Below are positions 17,901 through 26,182 of a stretch of DNA of 64,000 bases, in pieces (position 1 is the stretch's first letter; the number at the start of each line of letters is the position of its first letter). The position numbers were made by a program, and so were the translations under genes. Origin of the DNA: Lachnospiraceae bacterium (GTDB taxonomy: Bacteria > Bacillota > Clostridia > Lachnospirales > Lachnospiraceae); assembly GCA_030524705.1 (NCBI GenBank), contig JAUNGD010000013.1:1-64000 (forward strand), given 5' to 3'. Under the pieces are notes generated by a model. That model was given only the letters and a program-made list of their open reading frames with translations, was not told the DNA's origin and did not search any database.

Positions 17901-18453
17901 AGAGCACATCCAAAAGCTCCTCCGGCTTCATAAAGCGGTCTCTCTGGTACTCCACAAATGCGTTGTACAGCGTGCGGATATCCGTCAGCTTCGCCCGGAG
18001 CAGGGGGCGGTTCTCCACATACCTCAGCATCTCTTGAAGCTCAAAATCTGTAATCTCATACTGCATCAGCTCTGACAGGATGGACTTTACCTCCGACACA
18101 TACCCGGGCCGGTTCATCCTGCTTCCCAGCACCTGCAGCTTATCCTTCTGCAGGCCCGCCACCCTTCGCAGCATGAGATTTTTGCCGGTCTCCGTCAGCA
18201 CCGTCCGCCGGTCGGACCCGACTTCCTCAAAAATGCGGTGCGCCAGCCTGCGAAAGCTCAGAACGTCGATATTCATAATTCCTTTGTCCGGGTGCATCAT
18301 GACCAGATCCTTCTGAGTCTGCATCGTAAACTGCTCCGGCACAATCACCATATAATTTCTCTGCGGATGCTTCCTCGACTCCTCTATCATCCTCTGATAT
18401 AAAAAATGGGACTTTCCGCTCCCGGAATTCCCCATGATAAACTGAAGCGGCAT
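14938..18453 (-). CDS. addB: ATP-dependent helicase/nuclease subunit B
   Basis: 1171-residue AddB. The N-terminus has a Walker A motif, GNSGSGKS, at about residues 8-15. The C-terminal nuclease domain contains IIDYKSGTTKFD, and the iron-sulfur cysteines are seen as one Cys in FAACAFAHF and three in CDYCEYSDVC. I start at the ATG at 18453 because AAAGGAG lies seven bases upstream; the longer upstream extension has no such site and no family similarity. AddB binds the Chi sequence and provides the second nuclease. It is the promoter-proximal gene of the addB-addA-fusion unit. Confidence 0.95.
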   Translation of the reverse strand: MPLQFIMGNSGSGKSHFLYQRMIEESRKHPQRNYMVIVPEQFTMQTQKDLVMMHPDKGIMNIDVLSFRRLAHRIFEEVGSDRRTVLTETGKNLMLRRVAGLQKDKLQVLGSRMNRPGYVSEVKSILSELMQYEITDFELQEMLRYVENRPLLRAKLTDIRTLYNAFVEYQRDRFMKPEELLDVLCRVAGTSELLKNSTLAFDGFAGFTPSQLNVLEELLTICPQIWMTVTIDARESFYGEIQEHELFAPSKKLIRSVTEAAQRASRRRGAEGAGLQESDEGETNMIQEPVLLGRNGLPRFRPGGELFHLEQNLFRRRRTAFSRPPEKALQNREEEISLHVSAAPAEEVHFAARTICRLVREQGYRYQEIAVITGNMSSYDHYVKKIFPMYEVPAFLDETRHILLNPCLEFIRGALLTAEKDFSYETVFRFLRTGMAGLEANEIDRLENYVLAAGIRGRGMWEREWTYLPGRMTPEELIFCNACREKAIVHILPFAEKMRQKDQALRQYADALCILLEDCQIQQQLKDREIALLQEGFREEAREYAQIYSILIALLDEMVDLLGDEKMSGQEFGEILDAGFAEASVGIIPPGIDQVQVGDIERSRLAHVKVLFFLGLNDGWVPARGEGGGIVSDMEREILQKTGIELAPSARENSYIQRFYLYQNLTKPSQRLYLSWCSSSGDGTAMRPSYLVSVIGKLFPQIPVVQEQETGTSLDQVTSRKNGLLYLTKGLQGIRAGEENPAWMELYGMYLQDSLYRSRVQELVRAAFIRGLRGQLTYQTSKELYGEVMTNSVTRLEQFAACAFAHFASYGLRLSQRELYGVKAADLGIIFHRAMELFSRRLQKDGIDWREMAQEEQNILIEECVDEVSREYGAGVLHGSAREEYTICRVKRILCRTIWALHQQLQAGSFRPSGFEVSFADAGDLEAVNVRFGKNGRIRLQGRIDRIDTAETEDTVYVKIIDYKSGTTKFDPVSLYYGLQLQLVVYLNAALEMERRLHRNKKIVPAGIFYYHLEDPVLEKEAEDSGEQTREKLLKKLRPDGVLNGDGEILRLLDRNISGDSLVIPAGLKKDGTLKVSSSAVTTQQFEQLSGFVAKKLEVMAGQILAGAIEASPFADRNHSACDYCEYSDVCGFDKRIPGMCRRREPELTRAEVWKNIAGESQENPEDRNDI

Positions 18454-18623
18454 AAATTCTCCTTTTATAAATCTCACGCTTTTTACTGCCGTCAGCGTAG
18501 CCGGGGCGGCCTGTCCCTTATACGCTGACACTTCCCGTCAAGTATACTGCAAAATGCACACAAAAGCCATAAAACAATTCTTAAATCTCTGCACAGCCCC
18601 TGTGTATTCCCTTCTTAATGAAC

Positions 18624-18726
18624 AAAAGTGTGCTTCGCACATCCTCGCGCTTTCATTTTCTTTCAGGAAGCACACTTTTGCCGCGCTGGGTGCGTATTGC
18701 GCAGCAATAAAATACATCTCGCACCC
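18624..18726. repeat. Two inverted repeats in the bioA-addB spacer
   Basis: Arms AAAAGTGTGCTT (18624-18635) and AAGCACACTTTT (18668-18679) form a perfect 12-bp stem. A second, weaker pair GGGTGCG (18688) and CGCACCC (18720) follows. They lie in a 485-bp gap without genes between the end of bioA and the start of addB, together with two more hairpins at 18750 and 18822. Some may act as terminators for the bio operon. Confidence 0.7.
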
Positions 18727-18749
18727 GTGCGCATCGTTGCACGAAGTGC

Positions 18750-18815
18750 TTTTTATGTCATATAGAAAGAGCTTTCACGCTTTAGCGTGGCAAGGTCTTT
18801 CCTATGACATAAAAA
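18750..18815. terminator. Long imperfect palindrome, probable bidirectional terminator
   Basis: Left arm TTTTTATGTCATATAGAAAGA and right arm TCTTTCCTATGACATAAAAA pair over about 20 bp, with an inner CACGCTTTAGCGTG hairpin. T-runs flank both ends, as in a bidirectional terminator. The arms closely resemble those of the palindrome at 53278-53326, so this may be a copy of a dispersed element. Confidence 0.7.
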
Positions 18816-18821
18816 AGGTGC

Positions 18822-18866
18822 CATGATCCGAAAACGCAGTCCAAACCACGTTTTTCCGAATCATGA
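18822..18866. repeat. Imperfect hairpin downstream of bioA
   Basis: CATGATCCGAAAACG pairs imperfectly with CGTTTTTCCGAATCATG. It is the first hairpin met by RNA polymerase leaving bioA, but it lacks a following run of U on that strand, so termination here is uncertain. Confidence 0.55.
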
Positions 18867-18938
18867 CACGCCCTTTCATGTGTCTTTGCCACTATTTTTC
18901 CCGAATTTTTCTGAAAAACCACCGGTAATTCATCTTCT

Positions 18939-20135
18939 TTACCGAAACCACGCCTTCATCGTATCCAGTACCTGCACCAGCTCCTCTTCTTTGATGACAT
19001 ATGGAACCATAGCATACATATAGTTCAGGAACGGGCGGGAAAAGACGCCGTGCTCATAGGCGAACTGCTGGTATCCCTGCAGCGTTTCGGAATCGTAAAC
19101 CTCCACGCAGACACAGCCGCCCATCATACGGACCTCCTTTATGCGCTCATCCGCAAAGCCGTCCATCTCCCGTTTCGTGATTTCTTCAATTTTTCTGATT
19201 TTGGACATATAATTCTGCTGCTCAAACAGCTCCACCGACTTCAGCGCCACACTGCAGGCCAGCGCATTTCCCATAAAGGTAGGCCCGTGCATCAGCGCCT
19301 TATTCGGATCATCACCATAAAATCCATCGTAGACCTTTTTGTTCGCCACCGTCGCCGCATGGCCAATATATCCCCCAGTCAAAGCCTTTCCCAGAACCAG
19401 AATATCCGGCAGCACGAGGTCCGCCACAAAGCGGTTCCCGGTTCGGCCAAATCCCGTAGCCACCTCGTCAAAAATCAGCAGCACGCCGTATTGGTCACAG
19501 AGCTGTCTTGCCCTCTGCAAAAAGGAAACATCATACATACGCATACCGCCGGCCCCCTGCAGAAGCGGTTCTACGATAAAGCAGTTAAGCTCCTCATGAT
19601 ACGTTTCAAACGCTTCCTCCAACGCCGGAACCTCCGTAGGGATGTGGATCACATTTTTGTTAGGGCCAAAGGCCTCCAGCACAAAATGATAATCCTCATC
19701 ATCTCCCACCTCCATTGTCTTAAAGGTATCGCCGTGGTATGCATTGGTCAGCGACAGCACCTTTGTCCTGTGCTTTTCTCCGCGGTTCATATAATACTGC
19801 AGAGCCATTTTCAGCGCGACCTCCACCGCAACGCTGCCGGAATCAGAAAAGAAGCAGTAATCCAGATCCCCGGGCAGATACTGCTGCAGCTTATCAGAGA
19901 GCAGCTGTACCGGCTCATGGGTCAGGCCCCCCAGCATGACATGTGAAAAACGATCCACCTGAGATTTGATCGCCTCGTTCAGAACCGGATGCTTATATCC
20001 GTGAATCACGCTCCACCAGGAAGAAACGGAATCTATCATTTTATTGTCTTCCGTATACAAATATACCCCCTCGGCGTCTACGATCTTCCAGGGCTCCTTC
20101 ATTGTTTTCATTTGTTGATATGGATACCAGATCAT
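18939..20135 (-). CDS. bioA: Adenosylmethionine-8-amino-7-oxononanoate aminotransferase
   Basis: 398-residue class III PLP aminotransferase making 7,8-diaminopelargonate from KAPA with S-adenosylmethionine as amino donor. Family features are the N-terminal WYPYQQM, SSWWSVIHGYKHP, the PLP-contacting FDEVATGFGRTG and the PLP lysine in LVLGKALTGGYIGHA. I use the ATG at 20135: GGAGG lies about ten bases upstream and would overlap the TTG start six codons earlier. Last gene of bioY-bioB-bioD-bioA. A bioF gene is not present nearby, so KAPA must come from elsewhere in the genome or from outside. Confidence 0.95.
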   Translation of the reverse strand: MIWYPYQQMKTMKEPWKIVDAEGVYLYTEDNKMIDSVSSWWSVIHGYKHPVLNEAIKSQVDRFSHVMLGGLTHEPVQLLSDKLQQYLPGDLDYCFFSDSGSVAVEVALKMALQYYMNRGEKHRTKVLSLTNAYHGDTFKTMEVGDDEDYHFVLEAFGPNKNVIHIPTEVPALEEAFETYHEELNCFIVEPLLQGAGGMRMYDVSFLQRARQLCDQYGVLLIFDEVATGFGRTGNRFVADLVLPDILVLGKALTGGYIGHAATVANKKVYDGFYGDDPNKALMHGPTFMGNALACSVALKSVELFEQQNYMSKIRKIEEITKREMDGFADERIKEVRMMGGCVCVEVYDSETLQGYQQFAYEHGVFSRPFLNYMYAMVPYVIKEEELVQVLDTMKAWFR

Positions 20136-20209
20136 AATTATATTTTCCTCCAATTATACACCATCTGCTTTTATAGCCGCATCCCTTTCAGATAAGCCGC
20201 ATAAAAGCC

Positions 20210-20893
20210 CTATTCATACAAAGCTGCCAAAGCCTCTGCGTCCATAGCCAGCTCCGTATCCCCGTCTCCCACGCAGGCCAGCACCTGAATTCCGGTGAGA
20301 TACTCACACATCCTCAGATTGTCCTCTTCCATAACATCGCCGGGATGAAAATGATTGAAAATAATTCCTTTTACCGGGATTTTTTTTGCCCGCATATATT
20401 CTACAGTCAGAACTACAGAATTGATGGTTCCGAGTCCGGCATCCGCAATCACCAGGCAGGAAAGCCCCAGCTCCCGTATCACATCCTCCAGCTGAATTTT
20501 GGCCTCGTCAAAGCAGACCGGACAGATAATCCCGCCGCTGCCCTCCATCGTAACATAATCATATTTGCCGCATACTATTTCAAACCCGGCCTTGACTGCC
20601 TCCATTTTCACCGGATTGCCCTCAATTCTGGATGCAAGATGCGGGGAAACGGCCGTCTCATATACGTACGGGCACATTTCCTCCAGGGGCTGTCCGATGC
20701 CGGAAACCGTCTGTACCTGCAGAGCGTCCCCCGGTATCAGGCTTCCGTTCTCCCGGCGGCAGTTGCCGCTCATCGCAGCCTTGTAATATGCCGCGTTTCT
20801 TCCGCTCTCTTTCAATTTTTTTACAATCAATCCCGTAACGTAGGTCTTTCCCACATCCGTTCCGGTACCTGTGATAAATAAATTCTTACTCAT
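20210..20893 (-). CDS. bioD: Dethiobiotin synthetase
   Basis: 227-residue ATP-dependent carboxylase that closes the ureido ring of dethiobiotin. The P-loop GTGTDVGKT is at residues 9-17 and the MEGSGGIICPV segment forms part of the active site. I place the start at the ATG at 20893, giving MSKNLFITG; the longer frame reaches into bioB with no family similarity. The start overlaps the end of bioB by eight bases. About 74 bp separate it from bioA. Confidence 0.95.
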   Translation of the reverse strand: MSKNLFITGTGTDVGKTYVTGLIVKKLKESGRNAAYYKAAMSGNCRRENGSLIPGDALQVQTVSGIGQPLEEMCPYVYETAVSPHLASRIEGNPVKMEAVKAGFEIVCGKYDYVTMEGSGGIICPVCFDEAKIQLEDVIRELGLSCLVIADAGLGTINSVVLTVEYMRAKKIPVKGIIFNHFHPGDVMEEDNLRMCEYLTGIQVLACVGDGDTELAMDAEALAALYE

Positions 20894-21860
20894 TGCAAAG
20901 CCTCGCCTCATATCCAAGTTTTTTCAAAAGCTCCATATCTGTCTCCACGGTAATCCCCGCCGTCGTCAGCATATCGCCGGAAATCGCCGCATTTGCGCCG
21001 CTGGTAAAGCAGCCCTCTCCCTTATCGCCGATCAGTCCTCTGCCTCCGGCCAGGCGGATGGATGCATCCGGGATCAGGAAACGAAATACTGCCACGCACC
21101 GACGGGCCTCCTCATTCGTCAGAGGTACATTCTTTTCATAGGGCGTTCCCGGAATAGGATTTAACAAATTGACCGGTATGGATTTGACGCCGAGCTCTCT
21201 CGCAGTCAGGCCCATATCAATGCGGTCCTCCATCGTTTCTCCCAGCCCCATAATACCCCCGGAGCAAATGGACAGGCCGGCGCGTTTTGCAGCCTTCAGC
21301 GTCTCGATTTTTTCTTCATACGTATGCGTCGTACAAACCTCTTTAAAATACCGCGGGGAGCTCTCCAGATTGCAGTGTACCCTGGAGGCCCCTGCCGCCT
21401 TTATTTTCCGAAACTGCTCTTCCCCCAGAAGTCCGAAGGATACGCAGACCTCAATCGGCACTTCCCGTTTGATGGCCCGGATACTTTCACAGACCTGATC
21501 TACCTCCCGGTCAGAAAGCCTCCGGCCCGAGGTCACAATCGAATAGCGCAACACGCCCTGACTGGCATTGTGCCTTGCCCCCTGCAAAAGCTCCTCCGTC
21601 GGCAGCAGCGGATACGTCTCCGTACACGCCGTATGGTAATGTACGCTCTGGGCACAGTATTTGCAATCCTCAGAGCACCTTCCGCACTTCCCATTGATGA
21701 TCGTACATATGTCAAACCCGTTGCCGCACATTTTTTCCCGAATCTCATCAGCCGCCGCAGTCAGCTCCTCCAGCGGGGCCCCGGCAAGCTCCAGCGCCTC
21801 CTCCCGGGAAATCAAATCTCCGTTTAAAACCTTATCCTTTAATTCCGCTACAATACTCAT
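20886..21860 (-). CDS. bioB: Biotin synthase
   Basis: 324-residue radical SAM enzyme that inserts sulfur into dethiobiotin. The SAM cluster motif CxxxCxxC is present as Cys62, Cys66 and Cys69 in CGRCSEDCKYCAQS. Further conserved segments are YSIVTSGRR, SRVHCNLESSPRYF, SGGIMGLGETMEDR and the C-terminal LIGDKGEGCFTSGANA. AGAGGAT precedes the start. It lies 154 bp after bioY; the spacer contains tandem copies of the bioY 3' end. Confidence 0.97.
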   Translation of the reverse strand: MSIVAELKDKVLNGDLISREEALELAGAPLEELTAAADEIREKMCGNGFDICTIINGKCGRCSEDCKYCAQSVHYHTACTETYPLLPTEELLQGARHNASQGVLRYSIVTSGRRLSDREVDQVCESIRAIKREVPIEVCVSFGLLGEEQFRKIKAAGASRVHCNLESSPRYFKEVCTTHTYEEKIETLKAAKRAGLSICSGGIMGLGETMEDRIDMGLTARELGVKSIPVNLLNPIPGTPYEKNVPLTNEEARRCVAVFRFLIPDASIRLAGGRGLIGDKGEGCFTSGANAAISGDMLTTAGITVETDMELLKKLGYEARLCNE

Positions 21861-21944
21861 CGTTTATCCTCTCTATTCTTTCTGCCATACAATTCCAACG
21901 TTTCCCCGGTGGTCTCTGCCCGTCCAAAACAGAGGCATTCTGCT

Positions 21945-22050
21945 TTTAATTGCAGCAATGCCTGGCAGAATTTCCGCCTTTAATTGCAGCAATGCTTCGG
22001 CAGAATCTCCGTCTTTAATTACAGCAACGCTTCGGCAGAATTTCCGCCTT
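21945..22050 (-). repeat. 34-35 bp tandem repeat over the bioY 3' end
   Basis: Three units containing TTAATTGCAGCAATGC and GGCAGAATTTCCGCCT (or close variants) start near 21945, 21979 and 22014. The last one encodes the bioY C-terminus (SKAEILPKRCCN and stop), while the other two lie in the bioY-bioB spacer. Like the array at 6961-7146 it looks like a coding end duplicated downstream. Confidence 0.88.
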
Positions 22051-22593
22051 AGACAGTACCGGCTTCAGCTGTTTTGTCAGAGCGGCGGCCAAAAAGCACA
22101 GGCAAATATCTCCCGGCACCGCCAGTATGAAGCAGTACAAAAACAGCGGCCACACGCCGATCGGTGAATTGATAACGAAATTGCAGATGACATAATAATA
22201 AATCATTCCGAAGCCGTAGACGATTGCCAGGCCGACAAAATTTGCCGCCAGAATCCGTCCGAATCCCGGATTGTCACTGTTTTCCGTCATTTTCCCCGTC
22301 ACATAGCTTCCAACCGCGAAGCCGATAATATATCCGAAGCTCGGCTTAAGTATGTACCAGAAGCCGCCTCCCTCTGCAAAAACCGGCAGACCTGCCAGCC
22401 CCAGCACCGCATACAGCGCCACACAAAATGCGCCGAGACGTCCTCCCAGGAGCAGTCCTGCCATCATGGTAAACAGAAACTGCAGTGTGAACGGAACTAC
22501 AGGCACCGGAACCTTAATAAACGCCCCGACCGCGATCAGCACCGTAAACATGGCACACAATGTCATTTCCTTTGTTGTAATTCTTCCCTTCAT
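22015..22593 (-). CDS. bioY: Biotin transporter BioY (ECF S component)
   Basis: 192-residue membrane protein, substrate-specific component of an ECF-type biotin importer. Six hydrophobic segments are visible, with the family pattern VPVPVVPFTLQFLFTMMAGLLLGGRLG near the N-terminus and LAGLPVFAEGGG after it. It would work with shared EcfAA'T subunits, which are not in this window. First gene of the bio operon, behind a promoter with a BirA-like operator. The last 12 residues lie inside a tandem repeat. Confidence 0.95.
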   Translation of the reverse strand: MKGRITTKEMTLCAMFTVLIAVGAFIKVPVPVVPFTLQFLFTMMAGLLLGGRLGAFCVALYAVLGLAGLPVFAEGGGFWYILKPSFGYIIGFAVGSYVTGKMTENSDNPGFGRILAANFVGLAIVYGFGMIYYYVICNFVINSPIGVWPLFLYCFILAVPGDICLCFLAAALTKQLKPVLSKAEILPKRCCN

Positions 22594-22705
22594 TTTCCTT
22601 CTCCTTTTTCTGGTTCATTCGCACAGTACTTCATAAAATTACCGCGTATTTATCGGCTCCGGTACAGCAAAGCATTCTGCCTGCCTCACCGATGCCACAA
22701 AAAGC

Positions 22706-22758
22706 AGTTTATAAGAATCAGCTTCAATTGTCAACTATTTTTATCATTTAGTTTACAT
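22706..22758 (-). promoter_or_regulatory. bio operon promoter with BirA-like operator
   Basis: On the minus strand TTGACA (22734-22729) is followed after 15-17 bases by TATAAA/TAAACT (22713-22706). The -35 box is part of one arm of an inverted repeat: TTGTCAACT at 22728-22736 and AGTTTACAT at 22750-22758, 13 bases apart. The arms resemble the Firmicute BirA operator, TTGTNAAC with its inverted partner GTTTACAA. I infer repression of biotin synthesis and uptake by biotinyl-BirA. Confidence 0.75.
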
Positions 22759-22817
22759 ATATCGAGTCACTGACCTGCACAAACCGTTTTCAAGCATTGC
22801 AGGTATGGAAATATAAT

Positions 22818-22862
22818 AAAACGGCCCTTACCTACCACTTTCCGGTATGCAAGAACCGTTTT
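22818..22862 (-). terminator. valS terminator
   Basis: Arms AAAACGG (22818-22824) and CCGTTTT (22856-22862) close a longer stem containing further pairs around a short loop at CTTTCC. On the minus strand it is followed by TATTATATTT. It lies about 45 bp past the valS stop codon. Confidence 0.8.
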
Positions 22863-22904
22863 AAAATTTATCTCACTTCATTTTTCTTACTTCATATTTG
22901 TTTT

Positions 22905-25553
22905 TTATTTTGAAAGGCTTTCCAGACGTTCCTTCACCTGGGCCATCATCTGGGTATATTTCTCAAGCTTCGCCTTTTCCTCGTCGATCTTGGCCTGGGG
23001 CGCCTTGCTGATGAAACGCTCATTGCCCAGCATGCCATTTACCCGGGCAAGCTCCTTATTCAGACGCTCCTCTTCCTTCTTCAGACGCTCAATTTCCTTT
23101 TCGAGGTCAACCAGCTCCGCAAACGGCATATAAACCACTGCTTCGGGAATTACCGCGGATACGGCGTCCTCGCTGATGCCCGTCTTATCGGCCTGCACAT
23201 GTACCTCGCTGGCATAGCCCAGGGTGGCAAAGAATACCTTGCCGTGTTCAAAAATACTGCGGATTTCCGCATTTTCAGAAACAACGTACACCTGTGCTTT
23301 CTTGCTCGGCGGAACGTTCATGCCCGTGCGGACATTGCGGATGCCCCGAACCGCTTCCTTGATGGTTTCCACTGCCCTTTCGTCTTCCGCGAAATCCCAC
23401 TCTGCCTTAAATTCCGGCCAGGAAGAAATCATGATAGATTCCTCCTGGGTCTGCAATGTACAGAAAATCTCCTCCGTGATAAACGGCATATACGGATGGA
23501 GCAGCTTCAGTGCATTGGTCAGCACCGTTTTCAGCGTCCACAGCGCCGCAGCCTTCGTCGTGTCTTCATCGTTGTAAAGCCGCGGTTTTACCATCTCGAT
23601 ATACCAGTCGCAGAATTCCTCCCAGATGAAATCATAAACCTTCTGTACTGCAATCCCAAGCTCATATTTTTCCATGTTCTCGGTCACATCTTTTGCCAGC
23701 GTGTTTACCTTTGAAAGTATCCATTTATCGGCGCTGGTAAGCGTATTCAGGTCGATCTCTTCGGGAACCTCTGCCTTTTCCAGATTCATCATGATAAATC
23801 TCGATGCATTCCATACCTTATTCGCAAAGTTTCTGGAAGCCTCCACACGCTCCATATAGAAACGCATATCATTACCCGGCGCATTTCCGGTCATCAGGGT
23901 CAGGCGCAGTGCGTCGGCGCCATACTGGTCGATGATCTCCAGCGGGTCAATCCCGTTGCCCAGAGATTTGCTCATCTTGCGTCCCTGAGAATCTCTCACC
24001 AGACCGTGGATCAGTACGTGGTGGAAAGGCACCTCCCCGGTCTGCTCCAGAGCGGAGAATACCATACGGATTACCCAGAAGAAAATGATGTCATATCCTG
24101 TGACAAGAACATCCGTCGGATAGAAGTATTCCAGCTCCGGCGTTTTGTCCGGCCATCCCAGAGTAGAAAACGGCCACAGTGCAGAGGAAAACCAGGTATC
24201 CAGAGTATCCTCGTCCTGGGTCAGATGCGTACAGCCGCACTTCGGGCAAACCTTCGGCATCTCTCTTGCCACTACGGTCTCGCCGCACTCATCGCAGTAA
24301 TAAGCCGGGATCCGGTGTCCCCACCAAAGCTGTCTGGAAATACACCAGTCGCGGATATTTTCAAGCCAGTGCAGATACGTTTTGTCAAACCGGTCTGGAA
24401 CGAACTGAAGCGTACCGTTTTTCAGCGCTTCGATGGCCGGCTTTGCCATTTCGTCCATCTTTACGAACCATTGCGGCTTGATCATCGGCTCCACGGTGGT
24501 CTTGCAGCGGTCATGGGTTCCAACGCTGTGGCTGTGGGGAACTACCTTTACGAGAAGTCCCAGCTCCTCCAGATCCTTTACCATAGCCTTGCGGGCCTCG
24601 TAACGATCCATGCCGGCATATTGGCCGCCCAGCTCATTGATGGTGGCGTCGTCGTTCATAATATTGATTTCCGGCAGATTGTGACGCTTGCCCACTTCAA
24701 AATCGTTCGGGTCATGGGCCGGAGTAATCTTAACGCAGCCCGTTCCGAATTCTTTATCCACATAGGAATCTGCGATCACCGGAATCTGCCTTCCAGTCAG
24801 CGGCAGCTCCAGCATCTTCCCGATCAGGTGCTGATACCGCTCATCCTCTGGATTTACAGCCACCGCCGTATCACCCAGCAGAGTCTCAGGACGGGTCGTC
24901 GCAATCTCAACGAATTTTCCTTCCTCACCCACGATCGGATAATTGATATGCCAGAAAAATCCTTCCTGGTCCTCATGCTCTACTTCTGCATCGGAAATAG
25001 AGGTGTGGCAGACCGGACACCAGTTGATAATTCTGGAGCCCTTGTAAATATATCCCTTTTCATAGAGACGGATGAAAACCTCCTGTACCGCCTTGGAACA
25101 GCCCTCGTCCATGGTAAAACGCTCTCTGTCCCAGTCCGCAGACGCACCCAGCTTTTTGAGCTGGTTGATGATTTTTCCACCGTACTCCTCCTTCCACGCC
25201 CAAGCATGCTTCAGAAACTCTTCCCGGCCGATCTCATCCTTGTCGATTCCCTGTTCCTTCAGCTTCGCAATGACTTTTACCTCCGTAGCGATGGCCGCAT
25301 GATCCGTACCCGGCTGCCACAGCGCCTCGTAGCCCTGCATCCTCTTAAAACGGATCAGAATATCCTGCATCGTTTCATCCAGCGCATGTCCCATGTGGAG
25401 CTGTCCCGTAACATTTGGCGGCGGGATAACAATAGTAAACGGTTTTTTGTCGGGATTCGGTTTGGCGTGGAAATATTTCTTGTCCAGCCATTTCTGATAA
25501 AGACGGTCCTCCAGCCCCTTCGGGTCGTAGGTCTTGGCAAGTTCTTTGCTCAT
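22905..25553 (-). CDS. valS: Valyl-tRNA synthetase
   Basis: 882-residue class I aminoacyl-tRNA synthetase charging tRNA-Val. The HIGH-type signature is HMGHA at residues 53-57 and the KMSKS loop is [11 protein letters not shown] in the second half. The zinc-binding stretch YYCDECGE...CPKCG is in the editing/insertion region, and the C-terminal tail [18 protein letters not shown] is the tRNA-binding coiled coil. Length is normal. AGGAGG precedes the ATG. Expression is controlled by the T-box leader upstream. Confidence 0.98.
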   Translation of the reverse strand: MSKELAKTYDPKGLEDRLYQKWLDKKYFHAKPNPDKKPFTIVIPPPNVTGQLHMGHALDETMQDILIRFKRMQGYEALWQPGTDHAAIATEVKVIAKLKEQGIDKDEIGREEFLKHAWAWKEEYGGKIINQLKKLGASADWDRERFTMDEGCSKAVQEVFIRLYEKGYIYKGSRIINWCPVCHTSISDAEVEHEDQEGFFWHINYPIVGEEGKFVEIATTRPETLLGDTAVAVNPEDERYQHLIGKMLELPLTGRQIPVIADSYVDKEFGTGCVKITPAHDPNDFEVGKRHNLPEINIMNDDATINELGGQYAGMDRYEARKAMVKDLEELGLLVKVVPHSHSVGTHDRCKTTVEPMIKPQWFVKMDEMAKPAIEALKNGTLQFVPDRFDKTYLHWLENIRDWCISRQLWWGHRIPAYYCDECGETVVAREMPKVCPKCGCTHLTQDEDTLDTWFSSALWPFSTLGWPDKTPELEYFYPTDVLVTGYDIIFFWVIRMVFSALEQTGEVPFHHVLIHGLVRDSQGRKMSKSLGNGIDPLEIIDQYGADALRLTLMTGNAPGNDMRFYMERVEASRNFANKVWNASRFIMMNLEKAEVPEEIDLNTLTSADKWILSKVNTLAKDVTENMEKYELGIAVQKVYDFIWEEFCDWYIEMVKPRLYNDEDTTKAAALWTLKTVLTNALKLLHPYMPFITEEIFCTLQTQEESIMISSWPEFKAEWDFAEDERAVETIKEAVRGIRNVRTGMNVPPSKKAQVYVVSENAEIRSIFEHGKVFFATLGYASEVHVQADKTGISEDAVSAVIPEAVVYMPFAELVDLEKEIERLKKEEERLNKELARVNGMLGNERFISKAPQAKIDEEKAKLEKYTQMMAQVKERLESLSK

Positions 25554-25609
25554 GATTTTCCTCCTGTTCTGCGAAATACTCTGTGCCGGACGACACAGTT
25601 TTCTTTTTA

Positions 25610-25685
25610 AGCCGTGCCCACCTCCAAAATGCTCCGCATTTTCTCGGTCGCGGGCTTTCGCGCCTCACTGCCGTATGGCACGGCT
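25610..25685. repeat. Inverted repeat between T-box and valS
   Basis: AGCCGTGCC (25610-25618) and GGCACGGCT (25677-25685) are perfect 9-bp arms around a 58-base interval that holds further short complementary stretches. The element lies after the T-box terminator and before the valS ribosome site, so it would only be transcribed after readthrough. Its role is unknown. Confidence 0.6.
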
Positions 25686-25699
25686 CAATGTTTTCGCGA

Positions 25700-26041
25700 A
25701 AAATAAACGCCCCTTGCACAATGTGCAAAGGGCGAATGTCTCGCGGTACCACCTTTTCTTACAGACTGCGCTTCTCTTCAAGACCTCGGAACCTATCCGT
25801 ATCCGCACTGCCTGTATCTCTTCCTTCTGTAACGGGAATTCCCGGAACGGCCTACACACCCGCTGCCCTCTATAACCCGTCCTGCGTTCTGAAATCCGGT
25901 CTATACAGGTATCTGGCTTCAGCCACTCAGTTCGAAAGCTACCTTCCGCCCCCGCTTTCCCGGACGGCCTTTCAGCCGGTGAACCGTCCTCTCTTTTGGC
26001 GCGCAGCGCGTACTCCTCTTTCTCATTACCTTTTTCTGATG
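25700..26041 (-). ncRNA. T-box riboswitch leader of valS
   Basis: The minus strand contains the T-box core AAGGTGGTACCGCG (about 25744-25757). Directly after it comes a terminator hairpin, CGCCCTTTGCACA pairing with TGTGCAAGGGGCG, then TTTATTTTT. Upstream are stem I elements AGGAGTACG and AAAGAGAGG, with a GGACGG/CCGTCC distal hairpin. T-box RNAs read the charging state of the cognate tRNA: uncharged tRNA-Val would stabilise the antiterminator and switch on valS. I could not assign the specifier codon with confidence. Confidence 0.92.
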
Positions 26042-26047
26042 TTTTTT

Positions 26048-26076
26048 ATCTTAACGAAAGCACGGCGTTTTGTCAA
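26048..26076 (-). promoter_or_regulatory. Promoter of the valS T-box transcript
   Basis: TTGACA (26076-26071) and TAAGAT (26053-26048) on the minus strand, separated by exactly 17 bases, give an expected start near 26041, just ahead of the T-box. The -10 box contains the stop codon of the small open frame at 26051-26143. Confidence 0.75.
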
Positions 26077-26143
26077 GCGGCTCTTTCGCTGTTTCTTCAA
26101 ATTCCTCTTTCGCTGTTTCTTCAAATTCCTCCTTCGATGCCAT
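26051..26143 (-). CDS. Possible 30-residue acidic repeat peptide
   Basis: A short frame encodes MASKEEFEETAKEEFEETAK and ten more residues, ending CFR. It has a strong ribosome site (AGAAGGAGA) about nine bases before the ATG and lies just downstream of the M20 gene at 26183, so it could be the last gene of that operon. Two identical 24-bp units (26081-26128) encode the repeated EEFEETAK. No family is recognised. Its stop codon is inside the -10 box of the valS promoter. It may be a real small protein or a decayed gene end. Confidence 0.35.
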   Translation of the reverse strand: MASKEEFEETAKEEFEETAKEPLDKTPCFR

Positions 26144-26182
26144 GGTTCTTCTCTCCTTCTGTTTTCCTGCGTTCTTCCCTTT

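Noticed and set aside
24006-25610. 534-codon plus-strand frame opposite valS
   Set aside because: It is a mirror of the valS coding sequence with no start signals and no recognisable domain.
25861-26020. Valine specifier codon in the T-box
   Set aside because: A GTA occurs in GAAGGTAGC and several GTC triplets exist, but none falls convincingly into the specifier loop position, so I did not assign one.
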